DNA of 64,000 bases from positions 2,170,001-2,234,000 of the forward strand of contig NZ_CP037953.1 of assembly GCF_009756665.1 (NCBI RefSeq), read 5' to 3'. Shown piece after piece: positions 24,166-36,816 of this stretch (positions within the stretch are counted from its first letter, which is position 1; each line of letters begins with the position of its first letter). The DNA is from Permianibacter aggregans. GTDB lineage: Bacteria; Pseudomonadota; Gammaproteobacteria; Enterobacterales; Permianibacteraceae. A program made the translations under genes and the position numbers. The notes beneath the pieces are model-generated. The model was not told the origin of the DNA. It did not search any database and saw only the letters and a program-made list of their open reading frames with translations.

Positions 24166-25572
24166 TCAGAACAAGGATTTTTCTTCAAACAAGCGTTCAA
24201 CGGCTGGCACTTGTTTTTTGTCGGTCAAAAACAAAATCAAATGGTCGTTGCTTTGAATGACGGTATTGTCGTGCGCGATCAATACCTGATCTTCACGAAC
24301 GATAGCGCCGATTGAGCAGCCGGGTGGCAGCGGTACATCAGCAATCGTGCGTCCTACCAATTTCGAGCTGCGTTCATCGCCGACGACGGTCGCTTCTATC
24401 GCTTCAGCAGCACCGCGACGCAAGCTGTAAACCTGAGATACCAATCCGCGCCGCAAATGGGTCAATAGCGCACCAATTGTTACCTGCTCCGGCGAAATTG
24501 CCACATCGATATCGCGGCCCTGCACGATATCGACATACGAGGCTTGATTGATCAGTGCCATGGTCTTGCCGGCGCCCAAACGCTTCGCCAGCATTGCCGA
24601 CATGATATTGGCCTGATCGGAATTGGTGACGGCGATAAAGACATCGGCCATCTCGATATTCCAGTCGCGCAAGCGCTGCTCGTCGGTGGTATCGCCCTGG
24701 ACGACAATGGCTTTGCGCAGGCGTTCGGAAACAAATTCGGCGCGGCGCGGATTGCGTTCGATCAGTTTCACTTCGGCGTCGTACTGCAGCGCTTCGGCGA
24801 GACCAAAACCGATATGGCCGCCACCGGCGATCATGATCCGCTGATAAGGCCGCTCCAGTTTTTGCAGCTCGCCAATGACGGCGCGAATGTCTTTGCTGGC
24901 GGCGATAAAAAATACTTCGTCGTCGGCTTCGATAATGGTCGAACCGAGCGGTTTGATCGGTTTGCCACGGCGGAAAATTGCGGCGACGCGGGTATCGACT
25001 TTCGGCATGTGCTGACGCAATGTCGCAATCGCGCTGCCAACCAGCGGCCCGCCGTAATAGGCGCGCACGGCAACCAGACGCACTTTGCCGCCGGCGAAAT
25101 CGACGACCTGCAATGAACCCGGATATTCGATCAGGCCGAGAATACTATGGGTAACGAGTTGCTCTGGTGAAATGACGACGTCAACGGCAAAGCCTCGATG
25201 GCGATCGATATCGTCGTATTTGCTATCCGGGTCGCCGAACAATTCCTTGTCGTATTCAAAATATTCCGGTGCCCGTACCCGGGCGATTTTCAGCGGCGTT
25301 TTGAATAACGTATGAGCGATACGGCAGGCGACCATATTGACTTCATCGGAGTTGGTCACCGCGATCAAGACATCGGCCGAAGCGGCGCCGGCGCGTTGCA
25401 AAACGGCCGGGTAAGCGGCATTGCCGGACACCGTGCGCAAGTCATGATGCTGGGCCAGATCTTTCAAGCGGATATCGTCGACATCGACCAGCGTGATGTC
25501 ATTGTTTTCGCTGTTCAGGTGACTGGCCAGTGAGGTGCCGACCTGGCCGGCGCCGAGAATCAGAATTCGCAT
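24166..25572 (-). CDS. trkA: Trk potassium uptake system NAD-binding protein TrkA
   Basis: Peripheral, cytoplasmic regulatory subunit that gates Trk-type potassium channels. The 468-residue protein is a tandem RCK repeat. Each half has a Rossmann NAD(H) site (ILGAGQVGTSLASHL at the N-terminus; IAGGGHIGFGLAEAL near residue 235) followed by a TrkA-C domain. Length is close to E. coli TrkA (458). It is the last gene of def-fmt-rsmB-trkA, the usual order in gammaproteobacteria. The 66-base gap after rsmB shows no terminator. Confidence 0.96.
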   Translation of the reverse strand: MRILILGAGQVGTSLASHLNSENNDITLVDVDDIRLKDLAQHHDLRTVSGNAAYPAVLQRAGAASADVLIAVTNSDEVNMVACRIAHTLFKTPLKIARVRAPEYFEYDKELFGDPDSKYDDIDRHRGFAVDVVISPEQLVTHSILGLIEYPGSLQVVDFAGGKVRLVAVRAYYGGPLVGSAIATLRQHMPKVDTRVAAIFRRGKPIKPLGSTIIEADDEVFFIAASKDIRAVIGELQKLERPYQRIMIAGGGHIGFGLAEALQYDAEVKLIERNPRRAEFVSERLRKAIVVQGDTTDEQRLRDWNIEMADVFIAVTNSDQANIMSAMLAKRLGAGKTMALINQASYVDIVQGRDIDVAISPEQVTIGALLTHLRRGLVSQVYSLRRGAAEAIEATVVGDERSSKLVGRTIADVPLPPGCSIGAIVREDQVLIAHDNTVIQSNDHLILFLTDKKQVPAVERLFEEKSLF

Positions 25573-25638
25573 CGCGTTATCCGTTTTTTGCGCAGTGGTG
25601 CTGTTGGCCGCAATCGCGGTGAGACGCGTTCACAGCAC

Positions 25639-26928
25639 TCAGATTTTTTGCAGTAGCGCGTAGTAAAACCCGTCCATCTGTTGCTCACCGCAGCGAATGA
25701 CCCGACCGGTTTCGCCAGCGCGCTGGCCCGGCAAGGGTAGCAGTTTTGCGTGAGCTTGTTCAGCCAGGAAGCGTTCAACAACATCCGCATTCTCGGCGCG
25801 CAGCGCCGAACAGGTCGCGTACAGCAGTAGGCCGCCATCGGCCAACGTTGGCCATAGCGCGTTCAACAGTTGTAATTGTGTTGCCGCCAAGGCCGGGATA
25901 TCGCGTTCACGACGCAACCATTTGATGTCCGGATGACGGCGAATGACACCGGTGCCGGAACAAGGGGCGTCGAGCAGAATGCGATCAAACGCCTTGCCGT
26001 TCCACCAGCGCTTGTTATCACCGGCATCGGCGCAGAGAAGCTCGGCGTGCAATTGCAAACGGCTCAAGTTTTCCTGGACTCGCTGCAAGCGCGTTGCGTC
26101 ATTGTCGAGAGCCAGCACCTTCAAGGTGTTTTCCCGTTCCAGCATGTGCGCGGTCTTGCCGCCGGGTGCAGCGCAGGCATCGAGCACAGATAAACCGGGT
26201 TGTAATTGCAAATAATCGGCGCAAAGCTGGGCGGCCGCGTCTTGAACCGAGACTTCACCGTCGGCGAAACCGGGCAGTTGATTGACATCGAGCGGGTCTT
26301 GCAAGGTCAGCGCATCAGAGGCTTCCGGATGCGCTGTCGCGTTGATGCCGAGAGCATTCAGTTTGCTGAGATAAGCATCGCGATTCAGCTTGCGGCGGTT
26401 GACCCGCAGGGTCATTGGCGCCGGATGATTATTGGCTTCCAGAATCGCCAGCACCGAGGATTTGTCCTGTTGCTTCAGTGCTTCGATAAACCAGTCCGGA
26501 TGCGAATGCAACAGCTCCCAGTTGCGATCAATTTTGCTCAGCCGGCTTTCGCCTTCACGCTGGGCCCGGCGCAATATCGCGTTGACCAAACCGCGGGCGC
26601 GAGGCTCGTTGATGTCATCGACACCATCGACGGTGGCGGCGACCGCGGCGTGGCCAGGCACCCGGGTGTAAAACAATTGATAAAGCCCGACCACCAGCAA
26701 GCAACCCAAGGCGCCATTCGGCTCTTTCAGTTTTTGACTCAGCAATTGATCGCGCAGGGCTGACAAACGGCGGTAGTGACGCAGCACGCCGTAAACGATT
26801 TCTTTCAACAGCGCCTTGTCGCGGCTGTCGTCAAATTTTTGTTGGGCCAACGGCATCAATTCGGCCAGCGATTTGCCGTCATTGACCACCTGGCGAATGG
26901 TTTGCGCGGCCAGCGCGCGCAGGCTCAT
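25639..26928 (-). CDS. rsmB: 16S rRNA (cytosine-967-C5)-methyltransferase
   Basis: SAM-dependent enzyme that methylates C967 of 16S rRNA. The 429-residue protein has an N-terminal NusB-like RNA-binding domain (about 1-130). The catalytic domain carries the SAM site DACAAPGGKTAHML, motif IV DAPCSGTGVIRRHPDIKW with one catalytic cysteine, and motif VI LYATCSALRAEN with the second cysteine. Length is the family norm. It overlaps fmt by four bases. Confidence 0.96.
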   Translation of the reverse strand: MSLRALAAQTIRQVVNDGKSLAELMPLAQQKFDDSRDKALLKEIVYGVLRHYRRLSALRDQLLSQKLKEPNGALGCLLVVGLYQLFYTRVPGHAAVAATVDGVDDINEPRARGLVNAILRRAQREGESRLSKIDRNWELLHSHPDWFIEALKQQDKSSVLAILEANNHPAPMTLRVNRRKLNRDAYLSKLNALGINATAHPEASDALTLQDPLDVNQLPGFADGEVSVQDAAAQLCADYLQLQPGLSVLDACAAPGGKTAHMLERENTLKVLALDNDATRLQRVQENLSRLQLHAELLCADAGDNKRWWNGKAFDRILLDAPCSGTGVIRRHPDIKWLRRERDIPALAATQLQLLNALWPTLADGGLLLYATCSALRAENADVVERFLAEQAHAKLLPLPGQRAGETGRVIRCGEQQMDGFYYALLQKI

Positions 26929-27890
26929 GATGTCGCCCCCAGGATGGTTCCGGGCAGGAACAGCGCGCGACGGGCGTTCAGCAAGTCGCGAACGGGCAAA
27001 CGCTTGCCGCCGGCCAGTTGTGCTTCAGTAATTGCCAGCACGCCGCTGCCGCAGGCGACCAGCAGCCGCCCAGGATCAGCGAGCAGAATATTGCCGGCAG
27101 GTTGTCGGTAGGTTTCCGGTATTGGTTGTGCGGCCCAGACGCGCAGGGCTTGGCCGGCAACTGTCGTTTGCGCCACCGGCCAGGGATTGAACGCGCGGAT
27201 TTGCCGGTCGATTTGATCGGCGGTTTGTTGCCAGTTGATCTGGCTTTCCGCTTTTTCCAGTTTCTTGGCGTAAGTGACGTCGGTATCCGGTTGAATTCTC
27301 GGTTCAAGCTTGCCGGCCAGTAGAGCCGGCAATTGTTCGACCAACAATTTGGCGCCGAGTGCGGCCAGTTTGTCGTGCAGGCTGCCACCGGTATCGTTCG
27401 GTTCAATTTCCAGTCGTGCTTCGGCCAGCACCGGTCCGGTATCGAGCCCGGCTTCCATCTGCATCAAACCAACACCCGTTTCATGGTCACCAGCGAGAAT
27501 CGCCCGCTGAATCGGTGCCGCGCCACGCCAGCGTGGCAGCAGCGAGCCGTGAACATTGACGCAGCCGAGCTTTGGCGTGTCGAGCACCGCTTGCGGCAAC
27601 AGCAGGCCATAGGCGACGACAATGAGCAGATCGAGCTGATAGTCGGCCAGCTGCGCCTGCGCTTCCGGCAGCTTCAAGGACAATGGCTGTTCAACCGGAA
27701 TATTGTGAGTAAGCGCTAACTGCTTGACCGGCGAAGCCTGTAACTGCTGGCCGCGGCCGGCCGGCCGGTCCGGCTGGGTGTAGACGACGGCCGGCTCAAA
27801 GCCAGCGTCGAGCAGAGCCTGTAAATGAACGGCGGCGAATTCGGGGGTGCCGGCGAACGCGATTCGCGCCGCCGTGGGGTTGGAAGCCAT
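26925..27890 (-). CDS. fmt: Methionyl-tRNA formyltransferase
   Basis: Formylates initiator Met-tRNA using 10-formyl-tetrahydrofolate. The 321-residue protein has the N-terminal RIAFAGTPEFAAVHLQ, the catalytic HGSLLPRWRGAAPIQRAI segment (Asn-His-Asp system) and the C-terminal OB-like domain with RAFNPWPVA. It follows def on the minus strand and its stop overlaps the rsmB start, so the three form one operon. Confidence 0.97.
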   Translation of the reverse strand: MASNPTAARIAFAGTPEFAAVHLQALLDAGFEPAVVYTQPDRPAGRGQQLQASPVKQLALTHNIPVEQPLSLKLPEAQAQLADYQLDLLIVVAYGLLLPQAVLDTPKLGCVNVHGSLLPRWRGAAPIQRAILAGDHETGVGLMQMEAGLDTGPVLAEARLEIEPNDTGGSLHDKLAALGAKLLVEQLPALLAGKLEPRIQPDTDVTYAKKLEKAESQINWQQTADQIDRQIRAFNPWPVAQTTVAGQALRVWAAQPIPETYRQPAGNILLADPGRLLVACGSGVLAITEAQLAGGKRLPVRDLLNARRALFLPGTILGATS

Positions 27891-27938
27891 GCTGGGGCGG
27901 TGGTCCTTGCGATATTGCGAATGTGAGTAAGTGCTTGC

Positions 27939-28472
27939 TTACAGAGCCGGCGCTTCGGCTGCTTTCTCTTTCGCTTCGATGCGCTGCTTTTTCTCGAGCT
28001 GCTTGCGGATCCGGTCGCGCTTCAGCGGCGACAGGTAATCGACAAACAGCTTGCCTTCGATATGGTCCATCTCGTGCTGGATGCAGACGGCGAGCAGCTC
28101 GCCGGTATCGATTTCCTGCGCCTTGCCATGGCGGTCCTGGAATTTGATCCGGACTTCATTGGCGCGCTGGACTTTGGCATAGACGCCCGGGAACGACAGG
28201 CAGCCCTCTTCCATTTCCTCGACACCACGCTTTTCGACGAACTCGGGGTTGATCAGCACCAGTGGTTGGTCGTTGTCTTCGGAAACATCGATGACGATCA
28301 GCTGCTTGTGGATATTGACCTGGGTGGCAGCCAGACCAATGCCGGGGGCGGCATACATGGTCTCGAACATGTCGTCGATCTGCTTTTGCAGCTCGGCACC
28401 AAAGTCGGTGACCGGCTGCGCCTTGGTGCGCAAACGCGGGTCCGGGAATTCCAATATCGTCAGCTTTGCCAT
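27939..28472 (-). CDS. def: Peptide deformylase
   Basis: Removes the N-formyl group from nascent proteins; a metalloenzyme. The 177-residue product shows the three family motifs: [17 protein letters not shown] (metal-binding Cys) and QHEMDHIEG (HExxH). The start was set at 28472 ([15 protein letters not shown]), which gives normal length; a further in-frame ATG at 28496 would add eight residues. The C-terminus is Lys/Glu-rich and slightly longer than E. coli Def. It is first gene of def-fmt-rsmB-trkA, divergent from the lysM gene. Confidence 0.97.
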   Translation of the reverse strand: MAKLTILEFPDPRLRTKAQPVTDFGAELQKQIDDMFETMYAAPGIGLAATQVNIHKQLIVIDVSEDNDQPLVLINPEFVEKRGVEEMEEGCLSFPGVYAKVQRANEVRIKFQDRHGKAQEIDTGELLAVCIQHEMDHIEGKLFVDYLSPLKRDRIRKQLEKKQRIEAKEKAAEAPAL

Positions 28473-28590
28473 CTTTACCACACCTGGTCCTGTCACATCG
28501 TTTCAGTCACATCATTTCGGCTCTCGGCTTCTGGGACCGTGCGGTGGTCCAAAAATTCCGAAAAAAGCCCGTCAAACAGTACTTTAGCGC

Positions 28591-28618
28591 TTGAACTGCG
28601 ACTAACTTCTAGTATTCT
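28591..28618 (+). promoter_or_regulatory. Probable sigma70 promoter of the lysM-dprA unit
   Basis: TTGAAC (28591-28596), a 16-base spacer and TATTCT (28613-28618) lie about 125 bases before the LysM gene, in the region between divergent def and lysM. It was chosen by eye; spacing is acceptable. Confidence 0.5.
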
Positions 28619-28742
28619 GTGAAATTAGCCTGTTAGTATCGCCGATCATACAGGAACCTTGGGGTTCACTCGCGTAATTTCCAGATCTCCCGGGCGCTCC
28701 GCCACCGCGGCCAACGCGCTACGCGACAGAAGGATAGTAAGC

Positions 28743-29888
28743 ATGAAAAAGCTTGTCGTTGGATTTGCCGCTCTGGCCATGACTGCTGCCAGCCATTTGG
28801 CCGAAGCACTGGACATGGTGCCCAATCCTCCGGATGTCTACGTCGTGGTCAAGGGCGATACCCTTTGGGATATCTCTTCCCGCTACCTGCAAGACCCATG
28901 GCTGTGGCCGGAAATCTGGCAAGCCAACCCGCAAGTGGAAAATCCGCATCTGATTTACCCCGGCGACGTACTGACGCTGGTCTACCTCGATGGTCGGCCC
29001 CGCATCATTCGTGGCACGCCGACCGCCGATGGCACGATGATTCAAACCCGTTTGCCGGATGGCACGGTCAAGTTGACGCCGCGCGTGCGCGTCATTTCTG
29101 AAGGCGATGCCATTCCGACGCTGCCGCTGGATTTGATCGGTGCCTACCTGAACGAAGCCAAAGTTGTTGACGAAGAAACCCTGAACCGCGCTGGCTACGT
29201 GCTGGCCTTTGACGGCGACCGTGCAGTCGGCGGCGAAGGCGACAAAGTCTATGTCCGCGGCGTCAACGAGAACCTGAAAGCCTATTCAATTTTCCGCCCG
29301 GGCCCGGCCTATATTGACCCGGTTACCGAAGAAGTGCTCGGCTTTGAAGCGGTGCATGTCGGTGAAGGTGCCCTGCTGCGCGAAGGCGACCCGGCGACGT
29401 TCAAGCTGATGCGCACCCCACAGGAAGTGCGCAAGGCCGACCGGGTACTACCGGTCGACAACACCCACCTGAGCCCAACGTTCTTCCCGGCGCCGGCGCC
29501 GGAATCCGTTGAAGGCCAGATCCTCAGCGTCTATGGCGGTGTGTTCAACATCGGCCAGTGGGACGTCGTCGTGCTGAACCGCGGTGAGCGCGAAGGCGTG
29601 CGCAGCGGCCATGTATTCGATATCTGGGTGGGTGGCCGCATGGTCGCCGACGAAGTCGTGCGCGAGCGCGAAGGTCAGGATACCCGCAGCATCTGGCGTA
29701 AAACCGCTGACTTCTTCACCGGCGACAGCACCCATGAAATGGTCCAGCTGCCTTCAGAGGAAGCTGGCCAGTTGATGGTATTCCGCACCTTCGAAAAAGT
29801 TAGCCTGGCGCTGGTCATGAAGTCGGCCCGGCCGATCCACATTGGCGACGTCGTGCGCTCACCGAACGCCGTAGGCGTTCCGAAATAA
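28743..29888 (+). CDS. LysM domain-containing envelope protein
   Basis: The 381-residue protein has a Sec signal peptide (about 1-22, ending AEA) and then one LysM peptidoglycan-binding domain (about 32-82: YVVVKGDTLWDISSRYL ... NPHLIYPGDVLTLV). A long C-terminal region of unknown function follows, containing a conserved-looking GEREGVRSGHVFDIW turn. Proteins of this layout sit next to dprA in Pseudomonas-like genomes, divergent from def, as here. It probably acts at the periplasmic face of the cell wall. The start at 28743 has an AAGGAT ribosome-binding site; a longer frame from 28659 lacks support. Confidence 0.9.
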   Translation: MKKLVVGFAALAMTAASHLAEALDMVPNPPDVYVVVKGDTLWDISSRYLQDPWLWPEIWQANPQVENPHLIYPGDVLTLVYLDGRPRIIRGTPTADGTMIQTRLPDGTVKLTPRVRVISEGDAIPTLPLDLIGAYLNEAKVVDEETLNRAGYVLAFDGDRAVGGEGDKVYVRGVNENLKAYSIFRPGPAYIDPVTEEVLGFEAVHVGEGALLREGDPATFKLMRTPQEVRKADRVLPVDNTHLSPTFFPAPAPESVEGQILSVYGGVFNIGQWDVVVLNRGEREGVRSGHVFDIWVGGRMVADEVVREREGQDTRSIWRKTADFFTGDSTHEMVQLPSEEAGQLMVFRTFEKVSLALVMKSARPIHIGDVVRSPNAVGVPK

Positions 29889-29904
29889 CGAAAGCAGAAC
29901 ATCC

Positions 29905-29933
29905 AACGGGCCCCGAGCGGGCCCGTTTTGATT
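29905..29933 (+). terminator. Rho-independent terminator after the LysM gene
   Basis: AACGGGCCC (29905-29913) pairs with GGGCCCGTT (29919-29927) across a five-base loop and runs into TTGATTT. It sits between the lysM gene and dprA. Confidence 0.85.
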
Positions 29934-29983
29934 TAAGCGTCAGCCCGGCAGGAAGCCGATAAACACAAAAAAAGGAGGCAGTA

Positions 29984-31033
29984 ATGAGCAAGCATCTCGA
30001 AGCCTGGATTGCGCTGGGGTTACACAGCGCCTTATGCCGGCCGTGGTTTGAAGGGCCGGTGCCGGCGGATGATGTTGCACCAGGACCGCTTTTGGCGGCG
30101 CGCAAAGAAAAACTCGAGAACCTCGATGCCTATATCGAACAGACCTTGAACTGGCAGGCACCGAACCGCCATTTGCTGACCTGGGCATCGCCCCACTACC
30201 CCACTCTGTTGCGGCAAATTCCGGACCCCCCTCCGTTGCTCTACGTCACCGGTGACTTGCAAGCCCTGAGCGGCCCGCAACTGGCCATTGTCGGCTCCCG
30301 AAAACCAACCCCGACTGGCCGCGACAACGCCGAAGCCTTTGCCAAGGCGCTGGCTGAAATGGGTCTGGCTATCACTTCCGGCCTGGCGCTTGGTATTGAT
30401 GCTGCGGCTCATCAGGGAGCGCTGGCCGGCAAGGGAGTAACGATTGCCATTGCCGGCACCGGCGTTGACCGGGTCTACCCGGCTCAGCATCGCAAGCTTG
30501 CCCATCAAATCGTTGAGAGCGGCGGTTGTCTGGTCTCGGAATACCCGCTGGGCAGTCCACCGTTGCCGCATCAATTTCCGCGACGCAACCGCATCATATC
30601 CGGCTTGAGTGTTGGCACTTTGGTCGTCGAAGCGGCGCTTTCTTCCGGCTCCTTGATCACCGCCCGGCAGGCGTTGGAGCAGGGGCGCGAGGTGTTTGCG
30701 ATACCGGGTTCGATTCATAATCCGATGGCTAAAGGTTGCCACCAGTTGATCCGTCAAGGCGCGAAGCTGGTCGAGACAGCGCAGGATATTCTGGAAGAAC
30801 TGGCCGTATTGCTCGGTCAGCAATTGCAGCAGCTCGAACTGGTTCCAGTCTCCGAACCAGAATCCGAAACCGATGACCCGTTGTTGCAGCAAATGGGTTG
30901 GGATCCGGTCGATACCGATACGCTGATTGAGCGATTGGGTTGGCCGGCGGAACAGGTGGCCGAGCAGTTACTGGCGTTGGAGTTGGATGGTAGGGTGCAG
31001 GCGGTGCCGGGTGGGTTTCTGAGGCGACGTTGA
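29984..31033 (+). CDS. dprA: DNA-processing protein DprA
   Basis: DprA binds incoming single-stranded DNA during natural transformation and loads RecA. The 349-residue protein has an N-terminal helical region, the Rossmann-like core with GSRKPTPTGRDNA, SGLALGIDAAAHQGAL and the IAGTGVDRVYPA and PRRNRIISGLS motifs, and a C-terminal winged-helix-like domain (about 285-349) ending in GGFLRRR. An AAAGGAGG site precedes the ATG. Context (lysM upstream, hemF downstream) matches other gammaproteobacteria, although tsaC and qor, often found between dprA and hemF, are absent. Confidence 0.95.
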   Translation: MSKHLEAWIALGLHSALCRPWFEGPVPADDVAPGPLLAARKEKLENLDAYIEQTLNWQAPNRHLLTWASPHYPTLLRQIPDPPPLLYVTGDLQALSGPQLAIVGSRKPTPTGRDNAEAFAKALAEMGLAITSGLALGIDAAAHQGALAGKGVTIAIAGTGVDRVYPAQHRKLAHQIVESGGCLVSEYPLGSPPLPHQFPRRNRIISGLSVGTLVVEAALSSGSLITARQALEQGREVFAIPGSIHNPMAKGCHQLIRQGAKLVETAQDILEELAVLLGQQLQQLELVPVSEPESETDDPLLQQMGWDPVDTDTLIERLGWPAEQVAEQLLALELDGRVQAVPGGFLRRR

Positions 31034-31080
31034 TCTTCTGAGTTTTCTGCAAGGTTCGGTTGCTTTTGGCTTCGGGGCGT

Positions 31081-31320
31081 GTTTTTTTTCCTTTCTAGGT
31101 AAGCGGCTTCGTTCTTTTAGAAGCATTCAGTCGGCGTAGGGTGCGTCATGACGCACCGTTTATCCCTGACGAAAAGTCTATAACGGGTGAAAACTAACGG
31201 CGGGTCATGACCCGCCCTACGAACTGCGTTTGTACCCGACCTCCATCCAGTCGCTGCCGGCTGGCGCAGACGGGGACCCCGTTTTCTCTTTCGGTGGAAG
31301 TGACTTCGTTCTTTTGAAGG
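31081..31320. repeat. Degenerate direct repeats flanking a palindromic element
   Basis: Two related segments, about 31081-31126 and 31278-31320, share the core CTTCGTTCTTTT followed by a GAAG, plus a preceding T-rich and AAG-containing stretch. They bracket the REP-like element at 31135-31221. This accounts for most of the 387-base gap between dprA and hemF; no gene is visible in it. Confidence 0.5.
31135..31221. repeat. REP-like paired palindromes
   Basis: Two 18-base perfect palindromes, GGTGCGTCATGACGCACC (31140-31157) and GGCGGGTCATGACCCGCC (31199-31216), share the TCATGA centre. They are enclosed by inverted CGTAGGG (31135-31141) and CCCTACG (31215-31221). The layout is that of a bacterial interspersed palindromic element with two REP units in opposite orientation. 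Only one copy is visible in this window. Confidence 0.65.
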
Positions 31321-31387
31321 CTTTCCCGCTTCCGTAATGGTTGCTAAGGGAAACTCGAAAATATCTTTCTTGTCGCTCGCCGAATAA

Positions 31388-32329
<942 letters not shown>

Positions 32330-32353
32330 CCGTCTGATTAAAACGAGAACGCT

Positions 32354-34526
<2,173 letters not shown>

Positions 34527-34554
34527 GCGCCGGAAAACGGCGCCCGAGGAAACG

Positions 34555-36708
34555 ATGAGTGAAGACAATGTAGTGGCCTTGCACCGTATCGAAACGATGA
34601 ATGAGGTCAGCCTGCCGCCATCGGTGCCCGAAGGCGATCTGGAGCTGACTCATCCGAGTCTTTACATCAATCGCGAATTGTCTTTTCTGCGTTTCAACTG
34701 GCGCGTGCTGCAACAGGCGATGGATGAATCCTTGCCGCTACTCGAGCGCTTGAAATTCGTTTTTATCTGCTCCAGCAATCTCGATGAGTTTTTCGAAGTG
34801 CGCGTTTCGGAAATCGTCCAGCGCTCGCAGTTTGCCGGCGCGATGCGCGGTCCCGATGGCATGGCACCGCAAGATGTGCTGGAAAAAATTTCCGGCTTTG
34901 CCCATGAGTTGGTCGCCGAACAATACCGCATATTCAACGAAGTGCTGTTGCCGGCGCTGGCCGAGAAAAACATTCACTTCTTGCGCCGCTCGCAATGGAC
35001 CGATCAGCAAGCTGAGTGGGTCAGCCGTTACTTCCATGATGAAGTGGTGCCGGTGATCTCTCCGATTGGTTTGGATCCTTCGCATCCGTTTCCGCGCCTG
35101 GTCAATAAATCGCTGCATTTCATTATCTCGCTTGAAGGTCGCGATGCCTTTGGTCGCGAAGCCAGCTACGCCGTCATTCATGTGCCGCGTTCGCTGCCGC
35201 GTTTGATTCGTTTTCCCGATCACCTGTCGGAAAAAGGCGAGTCGCTGGTGTTTCTGTCTTCGGTCATTCATGCCCATGCCGGCGAGCTTTTTCCCGGCAT
35301 GCAAATCAAAGGCGTTTACCAGTTCCGGTTGACGCGCGACTCGGATCTGGATGTCGATGAAGATCGCGTTGACGATTTGGCCAAAGCGCTGAAAGATGAA
35401 TTGCTGTCACGCCACTTCGGTACCGCCGTGCGTTTGGAGGTCAGCGATCAATGCCCGGAACGGGTATCGAATTTTCTGCTGCAGAAATGCAATCTGAGCG
35501 AGCGTGATCTGTATCAGGTAAACGGCCCGGTCAACCTGAACCGTCTGATTGCGATCAGCGGTTTGCTGGAGCGGCCGGAACTGACCTTCCGGCCGTTGGT
35601 GCCGCGCACCTCGCCGCAGGTCATGGTCCATCACAACCATATTTTCGAAGCGATTTCCGAACGCGACATCATGATGCATCATCCGTTCGAATCGTTCGAA
35701 ACCGTCATTGAGTTTGTTCGTCAAGCCGCGAGCGATCCGGATGTGCTGGCGATCAAGCAAACGCTGTATCGCACCGGTAAACAATCGGAGATGGTGCGAG
35801 CGTTGATTGACGCTGCTCGTGCCGGCAAAGAAGTCACGGCTGTCGTTGAACTGCGGGCGCGATTTGATGAACAGGAAAATATCGATCTGGCAGCGCGCTT
35901 GCAGGAAGCCGGTGCTTTGGTCGTTTACGGCGTTGTCGGCCACAAGACTCATTCGAAAATGACGCTGGTTGTACGTCGGGAAAAGCGCGCACTGAAACGC
36001 TATGTGCATTTGGGCACCGGTAACTATCATGCCGGCACCGCCAAGCTTTACACCGATATTTCGTTGCTAACCTGTGATCAGGAAATTGGCCAGGATGTGC
36101 ACCAGGTTTTCCAGCAACTGACCGGTATGGGCAAATCACTAACGATGAGCCGTTTGCTGCAGGCGCCGTTTACATTGCATACCGAATTGCACCGGATGAT
36201 CGAAAACGAAATAGACAATGCCCGTCGGGGGAAAACCGCGGCGATCATGGCGAAAATGAATTCACTGACCGAAAGCTCGATGATTCGTGCGCTCTATGTC
36301 GCTTCACAGGCCGGCGTCAAAATTGATTTGATTGTTCGCGGCGTTTGCTGCTTGCGGCCCGGCATCAAAGGCATCAGCGACAATATCCGGGTGCGTTCAA
36401 TCATCGGGCGCTTTCTCGAGCACTCGCGGGTGTACTGGTTCAAGAACGGCGGTGAGGAAAAGATTTTCGCTTCCAGCGCCGACTGGATGGATCGCAATCT
36501 GCATTACCGCGTCGAGGTTTGCTTTCCGGTGCTCGACAAACGCTTGGCCAGACGCTTGAAACGCGAAGCGCTGCTTTGTTACCTGAAAGACAATTCGCAA
36601 GCCTGGCTGTTGCAATCCGATGGTACCTACAAGCGCGCGGTGCCGGGCAAGCGCCAATCATTCCGGGCGCAATCGGTGCTGTTGAATCAACTCGCGCATG
36701 ATGGTTGA
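34555..36708 (+). CDS. ppk1: Polyphosphate kinase 1
   Basis: Reversibly makes polyphosphate from ATP; membrane-associated. The 717-residue protein shows the N-terminal helical domain (YINRELSFLRFNWRVLQQA), the head domain, and the two phospholipase-D-like catalytic domains with the autophosphorylation region YGVVGHKTHSKMTLVVRRE and LGTGNYHAGTAKLYTD. The C-terminal SADWMDRNLHYRVEVCFPV matches the family. Length is normal (E. coli 688). It lies directly after hemB. Confidence 0.97.
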   Translation: MSEDNVVALHRIETMNEVSLPPSVPEGDLELTHPSLYINRELSFLRFNWRVLQQAMDESLPLLERLKFVFICSSNLDEFFEVRVSEIVQRSQFAGAMRGPDGMAPQDVLEKISGFAHELVAEQYRIFNEVLLPALAEKNIHFLRRSQWTDQQAEWVSRYFHDEVVPVISPIGLDPSHPFPRLVNKSLHFIISLEGRDAFGREASYAVIHVPRSLPRLIRFPDHLSEKGESLVFLSSVIHAHAGELFPGMQIKGVYQFRLTRDSDLDVDEDRVDDLAKALKDELLSRHFGTAVRLEVSDQCPERVSNFLLQKCNLSERDLYQVNGPVNLNRLIAISGLLERPELTFRPLVPRTSPQVMVHHNHIFEAISERDIMMHHPFESFETVIEFVRQAASDPDVLAIKQTLYRTGKQSEMVRALIDAARAGKEVTAVVELRARFDEQENIDLAARLQEAGALVVYGVVGHKTHSKMTLVVRREKRALKRYVHLGTGNYHAGTAKLYTDISLLTCDQEIGQDVHQVFQQLTGMGKSLTMSRLLQAPFTLHTELHRMIENEIDNARRGKTAAIMAKMNSLTESSMIRALYVASQAGVKIDLIVRGVCCLRPGIKGISDNIRVRSIIGRFLEHSRVYWFKNGGEEKIFASSADWMDRNLHYRVEVCFPVLDKRLARRLKREALLCYLKDNSQAWLLQSDGTYKRAVPGKRQSFRAQSVLLNQLAHDG

Positions 36709-36816
36709 TTCGCCTGCGTTTGATGCGTCTGTGTTGCTGTGAACAAGGGCCATCGTGTCCGTGTGGTGCTGAGATGCTAAACTTGCGGCATCTTTCCCTC
36801 ACCGAGCGCTCCCACC

